Shown here in pieces: positions 10,669 to 23,583 of a stretch of DNA of 64,000 bases. The notes beneath the pieces were generated by a model, which made no database searches, was not told the DNA's origin, and saw only the letters and a program-made list of their open reading frames with translations. Position numbers and translations under genes: made by a program. This stretch comes from Pyropia yezoensis (Eukaryota; Rhodophyta; Bangiophyceae; Bangiales; Bangiaceae), in contig CM020620.1 in the NCBI GenBank assembly GCA_009829735.1, positions 14,753,420 through 14,817,419 of the forward strand, in the 5' to 3' direction. Position 1 is the first letter of the stretch, and every line of letters begins with the position of its first letter.

Positions 10669-10979
10669 AGCGGTAGGGGCGGCGGCCAACACGGGCGGGG
10701 GTGGCGACGACTGGGGCTGGGGTGGTGGCGGGGGGGGGGGGAGGGGGGACCGTATCTCAAGGGCCGAGCGGACGGGCGGGGGTGACGACCGCGGGGCGCC
10801 GGGGGTGACCCCCACCGTGCGCCCTGGCGGGGTGCCTTCAAGTAGTCGACGGCGGCGACGCGGCGCCCCCCCGCCCCCACCACGACGCCCGCCGAGGCGG
10901 ATCCTCGTCTGAAAGCGGTGGTGTGTCGCACCACAACCCCACCCCCCCCCCCCCCCCCCCCCCCCCGCCCGCCCTCCAC
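7914..10979 (-). CDS. Lipoxygenase; N-terminal half frame-disrupted
   Basis: The C-terminal half (7914 to about 9830) is a clear lipoxygenase, an iron dioxygenase that makes fatty-acid hydroperoxides for oxylipin signalling. All five iron ligands are visible: the His pair in HELDSH (8886-8888 and 8871-8873), His and Asn in QHAAVN (8289-8291 and 8277-8279), and the C-terminal isoleucine (codon 7917-7919, tail RSINI). Family segments NPMVLARV and TPYINNLTPHTLLKP are also present. Upstream, the frame coherent with a protein switches near the C runs at 9836-9872 and again near 10,085-10,200, so the long open frame to 10979 is partly poly-Pro/Ala shadow. Homopolymer sequencing error or a true frameshift would both fit. 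The real start is not determined. Poly-Ala/Gly inserts lie inside the body. Confidence 0.85.
9835..9872. repeat. Paired long C tracts at a lipoxygenase frame break
   Basis: An 11-base C run (9836-9846) is followed, after GGGGCG and C, by a 20-base C run (9853-9872). On the minus strand, the protein-like frame upstream (visible as AAGWGFAPHSRLGNLPM, 10,063 side) and the frame downstream (RVGAWAAVLGLAVRAVV) are different. The tract is therefore where the reading frame changes. Confidence 0.75.
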
Positions 10980-12315
10980 ACACCCCCCCTACCCCTCCCA
11001 CGCCGGGGGATGACCGCATCAGCCAGAGGCACAGGCCCCTGCCCCGGCCGCGGCGGCGTCGACAGTGGCCAGCCGCGGCCGGCTGCAACTGTCGAGGGGC
11101 GGGAAAAAGACGAGCCGGCGGGCGGCGGGCGGCGTGGGACTGCCCCGCCACACGGCCGCCCACCCCCCCCCCCCCTCCCCCGGGGGAGCAGGCGGCCGCC
11201 TGCTGTTTCTCTCCTTTGCCCACACACACCCCCGCCCCACGCCAAGACGGGGCCGTCAGATCCACAGGCAACGACGGACCACACGAGCGGGTGACAGCAA
11301 GGCCTTGCTCGCTCCCCAGGGAGGCAAGGGAGGAAGACGAGGGGCGCCGGCGACGGAGGTGGGGGGTGGGGTGCTCTTGTGGCTGGCGTGGCTTTCTTTT
11401 TCACGGTGCAGGTGCCGCGCGTCCAATGCTGTGAGAGGCACGGAAGAAAGGTGGCAGCAGGGCCGCTTTAAACCACGCCCACACGGTGCGATCCGGTCCC
11501 GCTGGCGAGGGGAGGGGGGGGGGGGGGGGGGGGGGATGGACACAAGCTTTGCTGACAAAAACTAAAGAGAGGTGCCGGCGCAGTTCCTTGCCAGATTTCC
11601 GCAAACCTCACGAACCACCTTGAGGCGCGTGTGTGGGAGTGGCGTAACGGACACTGGCGCTGCCCCCGTGTCCACCGGTGGCCAGCAGGGCGCGTGCCCT
11701 CATCGCCAGGCGGGCAGCAGCGGCGGCTCCCGGCAAGGCGAAGACGAGAGCCGACTGGCGGGAGGGAGGGGGCATTTGGGCGCAGCAGCTCCCCCGCCCT
11801 TTCCGTCACCCATCACCGTGCGTCCTGATCGTAGCGCCGGCGTGCGTGCAGGGCGGCCAATTCTTCGACGGGTCAGCGCTCCAGCGGCGTGCACAAAACA
11901 CAGACTGCGTGCGTGGCACAGCAGTGTGCGTGGCACAGAGGTGCCGTTGGGTGGTCCCGCTCGTGGCGGTGCTGTCGAGTACCCTTGGTCCACGTGGACG
12001 TGTGTGGGTACGTGCACGCTTCATGGCGATGGCGGGAGGGCAAGCCGTGAATGAAAATCTGGGCATGTCCAGTTGTGGCTGAAAAAACAAAATCCATATG
12101 AAAGTCACGAAGGCAGTTGCAGAACACAATTCAATAAATTGTCAGTGTGTTGATTGCTGAATACCGACCGACACCAATGCGTGCTCAGTTCAAGCGCCTT
12201 CGCGCCGGGAACACACACACACTCTGGCCTCTTTGGGTGGCCTCTCTTCTGCGTCGTTCGCCACGCCTGCCACCTGCCACCCGTCACCCACCCCCCCTTC
12301 AACAAACAATGCGTG
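10980..12315. other. Intergenic, GC-rich with long C and G tracts
   Basis: No gene is recognised. Long C runs lie at 10,938-10,966 and a 22-base G run at 11,514-11,535. The AT-richer stretch 12,075-12,160 just precedes the next gene and is the likely promoter area. Open frames here are Pro/Arg/Gly-rich on several strands at once, which is expected by chance at this GC content. Confidence 0.6.
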
Positions 12316-12755
12316 ATGCAGTCCTTGCCGGACCTTGACGCGCCCGTCCGTGCCCGCATGGACGCCGCTGCAGGTCGCGGCGCGGGCGGCGCGGCACCAC
12401 CCAGCCGCGGCCGCGGGCGGGGCGGCCCGGCCGCTCGGGGTCGAGGCACCCCCCACGCGGGTGGGCCGACGGTGCTGCCGGCCGCTGGGGGCGCCGCAGC
12501 CGCCGCTGGTCGGGGGGGTGGGCGCGGGGGGGGTGCGGTCGGCGGCGCGGCCGCTACCGCCGCCGCGTCTGCCGGCGCCGGCGCGACGGGGCCCCTCGCG
12601 TTGGCTGCCCCTGCCGGTGCGGCGGCGCGCCCTCCCACGGTTGCGTCGCGGTCGCTCGTGGAGGCTGGCTCATCGCCCCGCACCGGTGCCGCCTCCTCCC
12701 TCGCCGAGGCCGCGTCGCTGGTTCGGGCGGAGAACGCGGCGCGGCGGGCGACCGA

Positions 12756-12787
<32 letters not shown>

Positions 12788-13380
12788 CACCGGCGGCGCC
12801 GCTGGAGCTTGAGTCTGTCTCGGCCACCCCCCTGCACCCGCAGGATGGTGGTGGCGGCGGTGGGGGCGGCGGCGGCGGTGGCGGCGGCGGCGGCGGTGAC
12901 AATGACGACGCGCTCGGCGAGCGCGCCCGCGAGGTCCGCGCCCGCCTGGAGCGCAAAGAGACGGAGGTGGCAGCTACTGCCGCCCGTCTTGCCGAGCTCC
13001 GCGAGTCCCTGAGCCAGCTGGAGGAGCCGCTCAAGGCCGAGATCTTTGCCCTGCGGGTGCGGTTGGAGGAGGCCAACCGGCTGGAAGCCGCCGCCGTGGA
13101 CGGGGTCAACCGCCTCCGTGCGGAGCTTCGTGACGCGGAAGCGGGGCTTGCCAAGAGCCGAACCGCCAAGGGCGCCCTGTGTGACCAGCTTATTGAGGTG
13201 ATGGCCGATTATGAGCAGCGCAAGAGCGAGCGCCTCGATGAGATCAATGCCATTATTGGGGGTGGGGAGCCGGCCGCCGCGCCACCCAGGGGGGCCGTCA
13301 GAGGGAAGGCGACGGCGGGCAGGACGGGGGGGCAGGGGCAGGGGCCGGCCAAGTCGGTGTCCAGCTTTGGTGGTTTTTGA
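12316..13380 (+). CDS. RAB6-interacting golgin (GORAB)-like coiled-coil protein
   Basis: The protein is 354 residues from the ATG at 12316; ATG 12358 is an alternative. The first 200 residues or so are low complexity: an Arg/Gly (RGRGRGG) segment, Ala/Pro stretches, and a run of about 20 Gly. The C-terminal 130 residues are a continuous coiled coil (RARLERKETEVAATAARL through EVMADYEQRKSERLDEI). Heptad leucines, the closing pattern of a Lys/Glu-rich stretch, QLIEVM and a Leu-Asp-Glu-Ile helix resemble the plant/animal RAB6-interacting golgin family (PF04949). That family binds Rab6 at the trans-Golgi. The last residues are basic and Gly-rich. Assignment is by pattern only; a generic coiled-coil scaffold remains possible. 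Confidence 0.6.
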
Positions 13381-13870
13381 CGGCGCTTTGACCGCGGCCG
13401 AGCGGGGCTGGAGTGTGTAGTTGGGTCGCGGGGCTGGGTGGGGATGCTCTCTTGGCTGCATGCCGCTGCTGGCTTGGTTCCGTTCCGCTTCTGGCTTTCA
13501 TGACACGCTCGGGATGGCTACGCCCCGTGGCCCACGACGGCCTTGCAAATGTGTCGCACTGTCCGACGCTGGCATGCGGGGTTTTCCCAGCTGTCGAAGA
13601 CCATAACCAGTCTTGCTGTGACGATACAGGACCGCCCGTTGGTCTAGTGTTTCTGGTAGTCTGACTTGTGCGATGGCGTCTCACTTTTTGTGCCCGTGCA
13701 CCTCCTGACCTCCACTACTGCTTTGGCAATCCACCTCGGCGCATCGCGGCTTGCAGATATTGTCCGTGTCCCATCCCGACACAGTGGTCTCCCCTCCGCG
13801 GCCGTCGCCTGCTCGCCGTATTACCCATCCGCCGCAGACGTGCGCGCCTGGCCTCCGTCCCGGGCCAGAT
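13381..13870. other. Short 3'-3' intergenic region
   Basis: This is the space between the golgin-like gene (+) and the DUF5522 gene (-), which converge. It is mixed-composition sequence without a recognisable gene or repeat. Confidence 0.6.
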
Positions 13871-16351
<2,481 letters not shown>

Positions 16352-19300
16352 CTACCTCATCACGTCGTCTTCACTGCCCACGTGGCTTGGCCGAAGAGCC
16401 AAGTGCTCTTGCTCTGGCACGTCGGCCACCAGCGCCTGCTGCTCAAGGTCGTCTGCGGCGGTGCTGGCCAACCCAGACCACGAGGATGCCCCCGATTGGT
16501 TGCTCGACGACCGTACCAACGCAGAAGGGCCTGCGGCAAGAGATGCGCTGCTCGGCCCGCTGCTACCGCCAGCGTGGCTGCTGCAGCTACCGGCCGCGTG
16601 GGTGCGCTGGCCTGCAAAGCCCTTGGCTGCCGCCGCTGCTTCCGCCGCCGTATCGTTGAGCGGCCCAGACGTCTCGCACAAGGGGCAGTTGGCATGGCCC
16701 CCAGTGATGACGGCTGGAGGCACACCCGATGACGTCGCCGCCCCGCTAGACGGCATCGTGCGGCCGCGATGGCGCCAGTGAGTGAACCTGGTCCACAGGG
16801 ACGCGCCAACCAGGCACAGGAGTGGGTACGCGTCCGTCCATACAGCGCACAGGATGACCAAGCCCATGGTAACAAACCCAAGGACGACAAGCGTCAGGTT
16901 GAGCTGCTCCGCCAGAGGGTCGGCCGAAAAGATGGAAGCAAACTCCATCATGATCATGAGCAGCTCCAGGACGGTCACCAGCGAGAAGAACATCCCTTCA
17001 ATCTTGTCCGTAAATGGAGACAGGAATAGAAAGAGCGCAAATAGCGTCGAGTGGACCCCCAGCATCAGCGACAGGACGAGAACTTCGTTATTGATCGTCG
17101 CGACGAAGATGCAGTCCGTGAGGATGACGAGTAGCTCAAGTACCGCCAACCACACTAGCGGACCACGGAGGAAGTCATAGTAGCACGCAAAAAGTTCGTG
17201 AAAGGCGTGCATCCGGCGGGAGCGACGCCCCTGCGCCGCGGTCGATCCGGACGCATGCGAGGCCGCCGCCGGTTCGTCAAGGCCAAGCACAATATCGTTT
17301 GCGGGCCCAATGATGGGCACGTCCCCGTCCGCCTCGTACACGCCCGAGATGAAACGGTCCTGACGCACTTCGGGGTCCGGCGCTTCCTCCCGCTTGACCC
17401 ATCGCACCTTTTTCAGCCGCTGCTGGTGAATGGCATACGCAATGACAAGCGCGAAAAAGACGGTGTAGCCAACACCAATGACGCACAGCTGAAGAATCGC
17501 CACGACATACAGCACAGTACTGCCCGTTCCAGCCTTCAAGTTCACCAGCAAGTACTGCAAGCTGTTGAGCACCGCGGCTGGAAAGATGTACGTAAGCGCC
17601 AACGCCAGCAGGTACACCATCCACTTGTGCGAGTTGAGCTGAACTTCCAACGGCTTACGCCACGTGACAAGCGCAACAAGGATGTGGATGCACAGGGCGA
17701 CGCCGACAATTATGGTCGCGTAGAAGGCGCACCCCACAAACAGGTCATGAGCAATAGAATTGGGCTCCTGCGCCGCACTCGCGTCGTCCGCGGTCTGCCG
17801 AACGGTCCCGGTCAGACGGTCGACGAGAGCGTGCACCATGGCCCGCGCAGACGACGCGCCCTTGCCGTCGCTCCACGGTGCCACCTTGTCCCTGAGGAGA
17901 AAAGAGTCAAACGTGCCGGAAAAGGCAACAAAGGCGTCCGAGTGGAACGTGTTGACCTGTCTCATCTGCGCCATAAACGCCCCCGCCGACACGGCATGGA
18001 TGACGCTCTGCCCAGGCCCAACCGAAGTCGAACCGCCAGCAGCACCAAACGCGGCACTGCCAACCACCATCACCACCGAAGTGGAAGTCAAGACGGTCGC
18101 CGCGATCGAGGCAACCTGACCCATCTTCTGACTAGCTGCCACAGCATCGGCAGAGCTTGCAATAGCGCGACCGCGCCGGTGGGGCGGCAACTGCTGACCA
18201 CCACCATTGTCCGGGCCGACAACTTCCGCGGTAACCCCAGCAAGGGCTGAGAGAGCTGCCGACGGCAACGGCCGCACCGTGAACCAGTAATTGTTGGCCC
18301 CATAGCAGCCCGGCTTGGTCATTGCCACGCTCTGCAGCACCGCGAGGAAGATGCCGTGGCCGTCAGGGTCCAGGCGGGACGCCCACGCGGCGCTCGTCCG
18401 AGACATATTGTAATGGCCAATAAGGTAGGCGCCAATCTGGTACGACTGGGTGTTGCTCGGCCCAAACGGACCCGGGTAGGACATGTTCTGCACCCATCGC
18501 ACGTCGTACGCCGACAGAAGAAAAGAACCGTCCTTCTCCCATACATCGACTGACCCGCGGTGGTAGGTCCGGTGGTCACCGGCGGCGCCCATGACCGCCC
18601 AGTCCCGGCCCGATGTGCTTCCAGTGCGCATGTTCATGTGCTGAAAAGACTGCAATTCAAAGCCGTCCACCGTCACGAGCACATTGGCCCAGTTCACGGG
18701 CAGCTGCGACGGGGGGAGGCCCAACGACACAGTTGCGTCGTGCACGTGACCGTGGCTGACTCGTCCGCTGCCGTCGGTGGGGTGGCGCTCAGCCGATTCC
18801 GTACCATTGGTTGATGACGATGCTGCGCACTGGCCATTGCCCTTACCTTTGAGGTTCCACGAAAAGCGGCGGTTGGCGAAGTACGCGTTAGTGACGTTCT
18901 TGTCGTACGTGAAGGGCGTGCCAGTGTTGGAAAACATCCAGTGCTTGGCGTCGTAGATCTGGGGGCCCACCTCTAGGTCTTGCAGGACGAGCGTCAGGTT
19001 GGTGCGTTCACCGTCGACGCTAAGCGCCTTGGGGCGCGGCTTGGACTGCCGCTTCACCTGTGCAACGTTATCGTCACCGAGAAGGCGAGCCGCCGCAGTC
19101 GACTCCCGGGAGCGCCGTGCCCGACGGCGACCGTGCGTAGAGGATGATGCAGCCACAGGGCGGGTGACAACCCCCAGCAGCTCCTCAACGCGGCGCATCA
19201 CCACTGTAGGCAGAGTGAGCTCCCCATCCGCTGCCCGTGCGGGCGTGAGCGCGACCGCCCTGCCCGTCGCAGCAGAGCCTAGGCCAGCATCCCAACTGAC

Positions 19301-19435
19301 GCCAACAGCAGCAACGTCAATCGGCAGCAGCGCAGCAGCCAACGCCACCAACGAGCAAAAGGCCAGGGAAGCAGAAACGACGGCCACATGGGGCGGCCAC
19401 CACAACCGCCGAGGGCGACCCACCGCCGCGGCCAT
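16352..19435 (-). CDS. Polytopic membrane protein, TRP/Flc-like
   Basis: The protein is 1,027 residues from the ATG at 19435, chosen because it starts a signal sequence (hydrophobic SASLAFCSLVALAAALL). ATG 19498 is also possible. A lumenal domain (about 150-420) with several N-glycosylation sequons contains KHWMFSNTGTPFTYDK and WANVLVTVDGFELQSF. About eight membrane spans follow (near 440-464, 565-590, 605-627, 641-669, 759-779, 784-805, 815-836, 846-877), with a cytosolic loop of about 85 residues in the middle. A Ser/Gly-rich tail of about 150 residues ends it. A signal peptide, lumenal domain and multi-span body match fungal and protist TRP-like Flc/PKD2-type proteins, which act in Ca2+ or FAD transport. 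Assignment rests on topology, so another transporter family is possible. Confidence 0.6.
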   Translation of the reverse strand: MAAAVGRPRRLWWPPHVAVVSASLAFCSLVALAAALLPIDVAAVGVSWDAGLGSAATGRAVALTPARAADGELTLPTVVMRRVEELLGVVTRPVAASSSTHGRRRARRSRESTAAARLLGDDNVAQVKRQSKPRPKALSVDGERTNLTLVLQDLEVGPQIYDAKHWMFSNTGTPFTYDKNVTNAYFANRRFSWNLKGKGNGQCAASSSTNGTESAERHPTDGSGRVSHGHVHDATVSLGLPPSQLPVNWANVLVTVDGFELQSFQHMNMRTGSTSGRDWAVMGAAGDHRTYHRGSVDVWEKDGSFLLSAYDVRWVQNMSYPGPFGPSNTQSYQIGAYLIGHYNMSRTSAAWASRLDPDGHGIFLAVLQSVAMTKPGCYGANNYWFTVRPLPSAALSALAGVTAEVVGPDNGGGQQLPPHRRGRAIASSADAVAASQKMGQVASIAATVLTSTSVVMVVGSAAFGAAGGSTSVGPGQSVIHAVSAGAFMAQMRQVNTFHSDAFVAFSGTFDSFLLRDKVAPWSDGKGASSARAMVHALVDRLTGTVRQTADDASAAQEPNSIAHDLFVGCAFYATIIVGVALCIHILVALVTWRKPLEVQLNSHKWMVYLLALALTYIFPAAVLNSLQYLLVNLKAGTGSTVLYVVAILQLCVIGVGYTVFFALVIAYAIHQQRLKKVRWVKREEAPDPEVRQDRFISGVYEADGDVPIIGPANDIVLGLDEPAAASHASGSTAAQGRRSRRMHAFHELFACYYDFLRGPLVWLAVLELLVILTDCIFVATINNEVLVLSLMLGVHSTLFALFLFLSPFTDKIEGMFFSLVTVLELLMIMMEFASIFSADPLAEQLNLTLVVLGFVTMGLVILCAVWTDAYPLLCLVGASLWTRFTHWRHRGRTMPSSGAATSSGVPPAVITGGHANCPLCETSGPLNDTAAEAAAAAKGFAGQRTHAAGSCSSHAGGSSGPSSASLAAGPSALVRSSSNQSGASSWSGLASTAADDLEQQALVADVPEQEHLALRPSHVGSEDDVMR

Positions 19436-20619
19436 TGGGGTCCTCACCCCGTGCGACAGAGGGACCGGAAGCGTCGAGGGACGCGCCGAGGCCGACATCG
19501 CCAGCGCACCCCGGGCCCACCACCCAGCACACAAACGCAGTCCGCCGGGGGCGGGCCACCAGCAGCCCCCTGGGGCGCAGGACGAGGGACGGCGCCTGTG
19601 CCCAGGGCGGGGCCACCACCACCGTTTGCGCAGGCAATGACCCCCACCGGCACTGGCCACGGCGTCGGCACCCAAGCATACGTGCAGAAGAGCCGCCAGT
19701 ACGGGCCGCGACCAGCGCCGGGGCCAGACGCACGGCTTGTCCCCCGACGAGCCGGAACGCTGGGGGCGGTGCCATCGGCGCGGCCAAGGCTCGCTCACAG
19801 GGACTGCAGGCGTGGCCAGAAACTATCTCGCTGCCTCTCCCACATGACAAAACCGTCCCTCATCATGGCGAATGCCGGAAGAGTACCCCCGCCCGCGGGC
19901 TGTCGCAACAAGAAGACCGCTAGGGAGGCTCTGTCGCTGCAAGGGTCAGCAGGCTATGGTCACAAGGCTCATCCACATTGCTCATGAGCGCCAGACCTCC
20001 ACGTAAAGCGAGATGGCCCCGCCCATGGGGAAGTACCTCAACGCCACCGAGCAAGCTCACCTGCATGGACGCTACGGGAGACCTGCTGTTGCCAGAGCGC
20101 TCGGTTGCACGTCGACACGGCAGGGATCCCGTTTGACTGCTGGAATTTGACATGGCAAATTGCGACTAGGTGGGGTGCGAAAATTCGAGGCCCGGCAGTG
20201 AAGGCGAACATATATTCATTCCTCATATCACGAATAATCCATGCCTGAATATACTACGTTTTCGATAGATGTATACATGACATGGTGTTGTTAAATAGCG
20301 AAGCTCCTAATGAAGCGGCCACGCTTGTTGTCGAGCTAACGCCCTTTGGATGGTCCACGTATTGGTAATATCAGATTGCTCCTGGCCGCACGTTGTGCCG
20401 GATTGGCACCATCAGCAGTGGAGCCCGCCCCCCCCTCCCCCCCCTCCGCCTGGCCCTCGTACAAACGAATCCGCGGCACAGGCAACCACATTGTGTACAC
20501 GAACGACACAGAAGACAGGGCAGTCCGGGTGCCCCACAAAAAGGGTTTGTTGCTGTACACACACATAGGAACATAAATAAGCCAGCGTTATCTGCACAAG
20601 CGCAGCGGGGCGGGCCCCG
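19436..20619. other. Intergenic between two minus-strand genes
   Basis: This is the promoter side of the TRP-like gene and 3' side of the C2H2 gene. An AT-rich patch lies at 20,205-20,300. ACATAAATAAG at 20,571-20,581 is on the wrong strand for the C2H2 gene. No repeat or RNA gene is seen. Confidence 0.5.
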
Positions 20620-23583
20620 TCAGTGAGTAAAGAAGTCAAAGGCCGCGTCAAAGTCACCATGGAAGGAGTCGTTGTGGCACAGGTCGTCGCTCGTCCACGG
20701 GTTGCGCTTGGCAGCCGCCGGCGGGGACAGGACGCAAGCCTCGCGGCCGTCGGGGACGGGGTCAGCCAAGCGCCCATCCGCCGCCGACTCTGGAGAGGAC
20801 ACGTCGGGGCAGCCGCCCCTGTCGCCGCCGCCGTCACCACTGCCGCCGCCGCCGCTGCCGCCGCCGCCGCCGCCACCAACGCTGCTGCCATCTCCGGCGG
20901 GGCCCTGGCGGCCATCTTCCTTGCCACCAACGGATCCACCAACGCCGCTGCCAGCCGCGCCACAGCCGCTGTCCTCATCCAGCAGCACGGACGCGGTCGC
21001 TTGCAGGCCACCGAGACCAGTGGTGCCCGACACGGGAGAAAAGCATGCATCATCCAGGCCCGTGTGGCCCATGGCACTGGCAGCTGCACCAGCGAGTGCT
21101 CTAGAGGCGGCGGCGGCGGCGGCGGTGACAGTGACTGCTGCCGCCACAGATGGCGCGGGTGCACCCGACCCCCTGGACGGGGAATTTGGACCATATCTCA
21201 CCCCAAATCCAGTGACTGGCTCGTCAGTGAGAAGCGATACCATCGTCGGCCCCATTGGTGGCTTGCCCGGACGACCCGACGGTGGAAGCCCATGGTCAGC
21301 CACCGCCGGAGGCAGGTGTGATGACGTATGGAGGTCACGAAAGCGGAGTTGGGAGAGCCCGGGGGACGCGAGAAAGTGCATGGAGCCACCCCCCCCACGA
21401 GCGCGCGCCGCGGCGCCTCCATCGTCCGCGGCTTGGGCACCACCCCCATCGTTGCCACCACCAGCGGGGATGGCCGGGTCAAAGTAGTTCGGTACACCTG
21501 TTCCCACCATTGCTGATGAAGCAGCCTGCCGTGGGGACATGCACAAGGTCACGGGCATGCCAAGCGTGCCAGCAACGCCCGTCGGCAGCGGCGGGGCGGG
21601 CAAAGCAGACGGTCCCATCCCTGCTCCCGCCCCACCGTCGAGCAAACTGGTCAGCGACGAGAAGCCCCCTGTCCCGCCGAGGCCTGCCAGCTCCGCCGGC
21701 ATGGCGCCGCCACTGCCCAGGCGAACACCGCCACCACTACCACTGAGGCGACCACCCCCGCCACCGCCGCCGCCACTGCTACTGAGGCAGTTCAAAACGT
21801 TGAGGCTATGGAGGCCAGTAAAAAGGTTGTTGCCGCCGGCAGCCTCGGAAGCCGAAGGGAGAAGTTCCCTACCCCCGTAGCCACTGCTACTATACGCAGG
21901 TAGTGCCATAGGGGATGGAGACGACCCTGACGGCCGGCCCGCATCCAACCCGGCCAGCGATGCGCCGGCGAGCCCCTCGCGAACTGGTAGCTGGGAGAGG
22001 GCGCTGGTCAGCAAGTGCGCGTTGTCCTCTCCACCATCGCCCCTCTCCGCCTCCCCGCCTGGCAGTGACTGCTCCTTGACTCGTCCCTTGGAGCGCTTCT
22101 CGTGCGACCGCTGGTGACGGAGGAAAGATGAGTGCCACATGAAGCGTTTGCCACAGGTCACCAGCCCGCATGCAAACGGGAGCTCCCCCGTGTGACGGCG
22201 GACGTGTATCTTCAGGTTGTACTTCTTGGCAAACTTTTTGGAGCACCCGTCAAAGGGGCACCGGTGGATCATGTCGGGGGAGAGGTCACCGACGCGCGCG
22301 CGCACTTGCTTCTTTTTTGGCGCGCCCGCAAGCGCGCCACCACCAGCCGCGGCAGTGGCGGCAGTACTCACGCTGGCCTCCCCCGCCCCCGTGTCCATCG
22401 ACATGTCTGCGGCAGCTGACAGGGGGGTGCGGGAGGATGTCGATTCCTCGCCTGCGTTGTTGCCGCCAACGCACACCCCGCTCTTCTCTTCGTCGGCATC
22501 GTCCTCAACATCAACATCGGCCTCTTCCCCGTCATGGTCAACTTCTGAGTCGCCGTGATGAGGACGGCCGCCAGTCAGGGGATTCATGGGCGTGCCACTG
22601 CCACCGAGATGCCCACCACCACCATCCTGGCCATGCACTTGACCGCCAAGACAATCGCCCACCCCAGCACCAGCTTGCGGCACGCGCCTTGACGCCGCGA
22701 CCGCAGCTGCTGCCAACTGCGCTCCTAGGGAAGAAGACAGCGCTGCAACGTCAGCGCCAACGGGCGCCAAGCCCGCGGAGGCGGCAGACAAGGCCGAGCT
22801 CCGTCCCCCCATGTCGACCCCAGCGGTAGCTGCACCCCCGCCAGTCGCTGTCGCCGCTGCTGGGTCTGGCCGCCCCCAACCGCTTAGCCCGCAGGCCGAT
22901 GAAGAAGCCGCCGTAGCGGTGGCGGCACTACAACCATGCCGTCGCCGTCTAGCCGCCGCAACAGCTGCCGCACCTGCCGCAGAGGTAGAGGCAGAGGACA
23001 TCCGCAGCGCGAGCGGCTCGTCCATGTCCGCGTCATCGTCGCTGTCCGCCACGGCGAGCACCGCAAAGGGGGCGCCCCGATCGCCATCGCAGACGGGCTC
23101 CCCAGCAACGACGACAGCGGGGACCGCATGGGGTTGGGCACCCGCGGCGGTGGCGCGGTATACACCTGCGCTCCAGTCCCCAGCCTCCCCCCCGAGAGCC
23201 GCCACCGCCGATGCGGCCGACGCAGACAGCGGGCGCCCCCCGCCATCACCATCGCGCGACGGCAGAGACGCTGCGTCAAGCCGATACCGATATACGTCCG
23301 CAGCAGCATCGTCGGCCAGCAGCCCTGAGGGCGGCGGTTGTCTCCGACCTGCCACAACCCCGTCACTCGCTGCTGCTCCTGCCGCGCCCCTGCTGCCACC
23401 GCTATTATGCAAAAGCCCCTTCGCCGATAGGATCGATGCATCTGCGCCTCCTCTTCCTCCTGCCCCATCGGGAACGCCACTCCCCAGCGGAGCTTGTTCG
23501 GTGAGCCCGAGCGCCGCCGCAAGTGACGCCGTCGTGGCGTCTTCCCCTTCCGCAGGCCCATAGCCGTCGTACGGAGACGCCAT
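20620..23583 (-). CDS. Two-finger C2H2 zinc-finger protein (putative transcription factor)
   Basis: The protein is 987 residues from the ATG at 23583. An upstream in-frame ATG at 23754 adds an unlikely leader. Two adjacent classical fingers lie at about residues 438-495 (22,100-22,270), both C-x4-C-x12-H-x3-H: CPFDGCSKKFAKKYNLKIH, linker TGELPFA, then CGLVTCGKRFMWHSSFLRH. They follow a basic KKKQVRAR patch that may be a nuclear signal. An acidic stretch (DHDGEEADVDVEDDADEE, about 22,490-22,550) lies upstream and could be an activation domain. Elsewhere the protein is Ala/Gly/Ser-rich and presumably disordered. The C-terminus is acidic and aromatic (HGDFDAAFDFF). This suits a sequence-specific DNA-binding regulator. 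Targets are unknown. Confidence 0.8.
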   Translation of the reverse strand: MASPYDGYGPAEGEDATTASLAAALGLTEQAPLGSGVPDGAGGRGGADASILSAKGLLHNSGGSRGAAGAAASDGVVAGRRQPPPSGLLADDAAADVYRYRLDAASLPSRDGDGGGRPLSASAASAVAALGGEAGDWSAGVYRATAAGAQPHAVPAVVVAGEPVCDGDRGAPFAVLAVADSDDDADMDEPLALRMSSASTSAAGAAAVAAARRRRHGCSAATATAASSSACGLSGWGRPDPAAATATGGGAATAGVDMGGRSSALSAASAGLAPVGADVAALSSSLGAQLAAAAVAASRRVPQAGAGVGDCLGGQVHGQDGGGGHLGGSGTPMNPLTGGRPHHGDSEVDHDGEEADVDVEDDADEEKSGVCVGGNNAGEESTSSRTPLSAAADMSMDTGAGEASVSTAATAAAGGGALAGAPKKKQVRARVGDLSPDMIHRCPFDGCSKKFAKKYNLKIHVRRHTGELPFACGLVTCGKRFMWHSSFLRHQRSHEKRSKGRVKEQSLPGGEAERGDGGEDNAHLLTSALSQLPVREGLAGASLAGLDAGRPSGSSPSPMALPAYSSSGYGGRELLPSASEAAGGNNLFTGLHSLNVLNCLSSSGGGGGGGGRLSGSGGGVRLGSGGAMPAELAGLGGTGGFSSLTSLLDGGAGAGMGPSALPAPPLPTGVAGTLGMPVTLCMSPRQAASSAMVGTGVPNYFDPAIPAGGGNDGGGAQAADDGGAAARARGGGGSMHFLASPGLSQLRFRDLHTSSHLPPAVADHGLPPSGRPGKPPMGPTMVSLLTDEPVTGFGVRYGPNSPSRGSGAPAPSVAAAVTVTAAAAAASRALAGAAASAMGHTGLDDACFSPVSGTTGLGGLQATASVLLDEDSGCGAAGSGVGGSVGGKEDGRQGPAGDGSSVGGGGGGGSGGGGSGDGGGDRGGCPDVSSPESAADGRLADPVPDGREACVLSPPAAAKRNPWTSDDLCHNDSFHGDFDAAFDFFTH

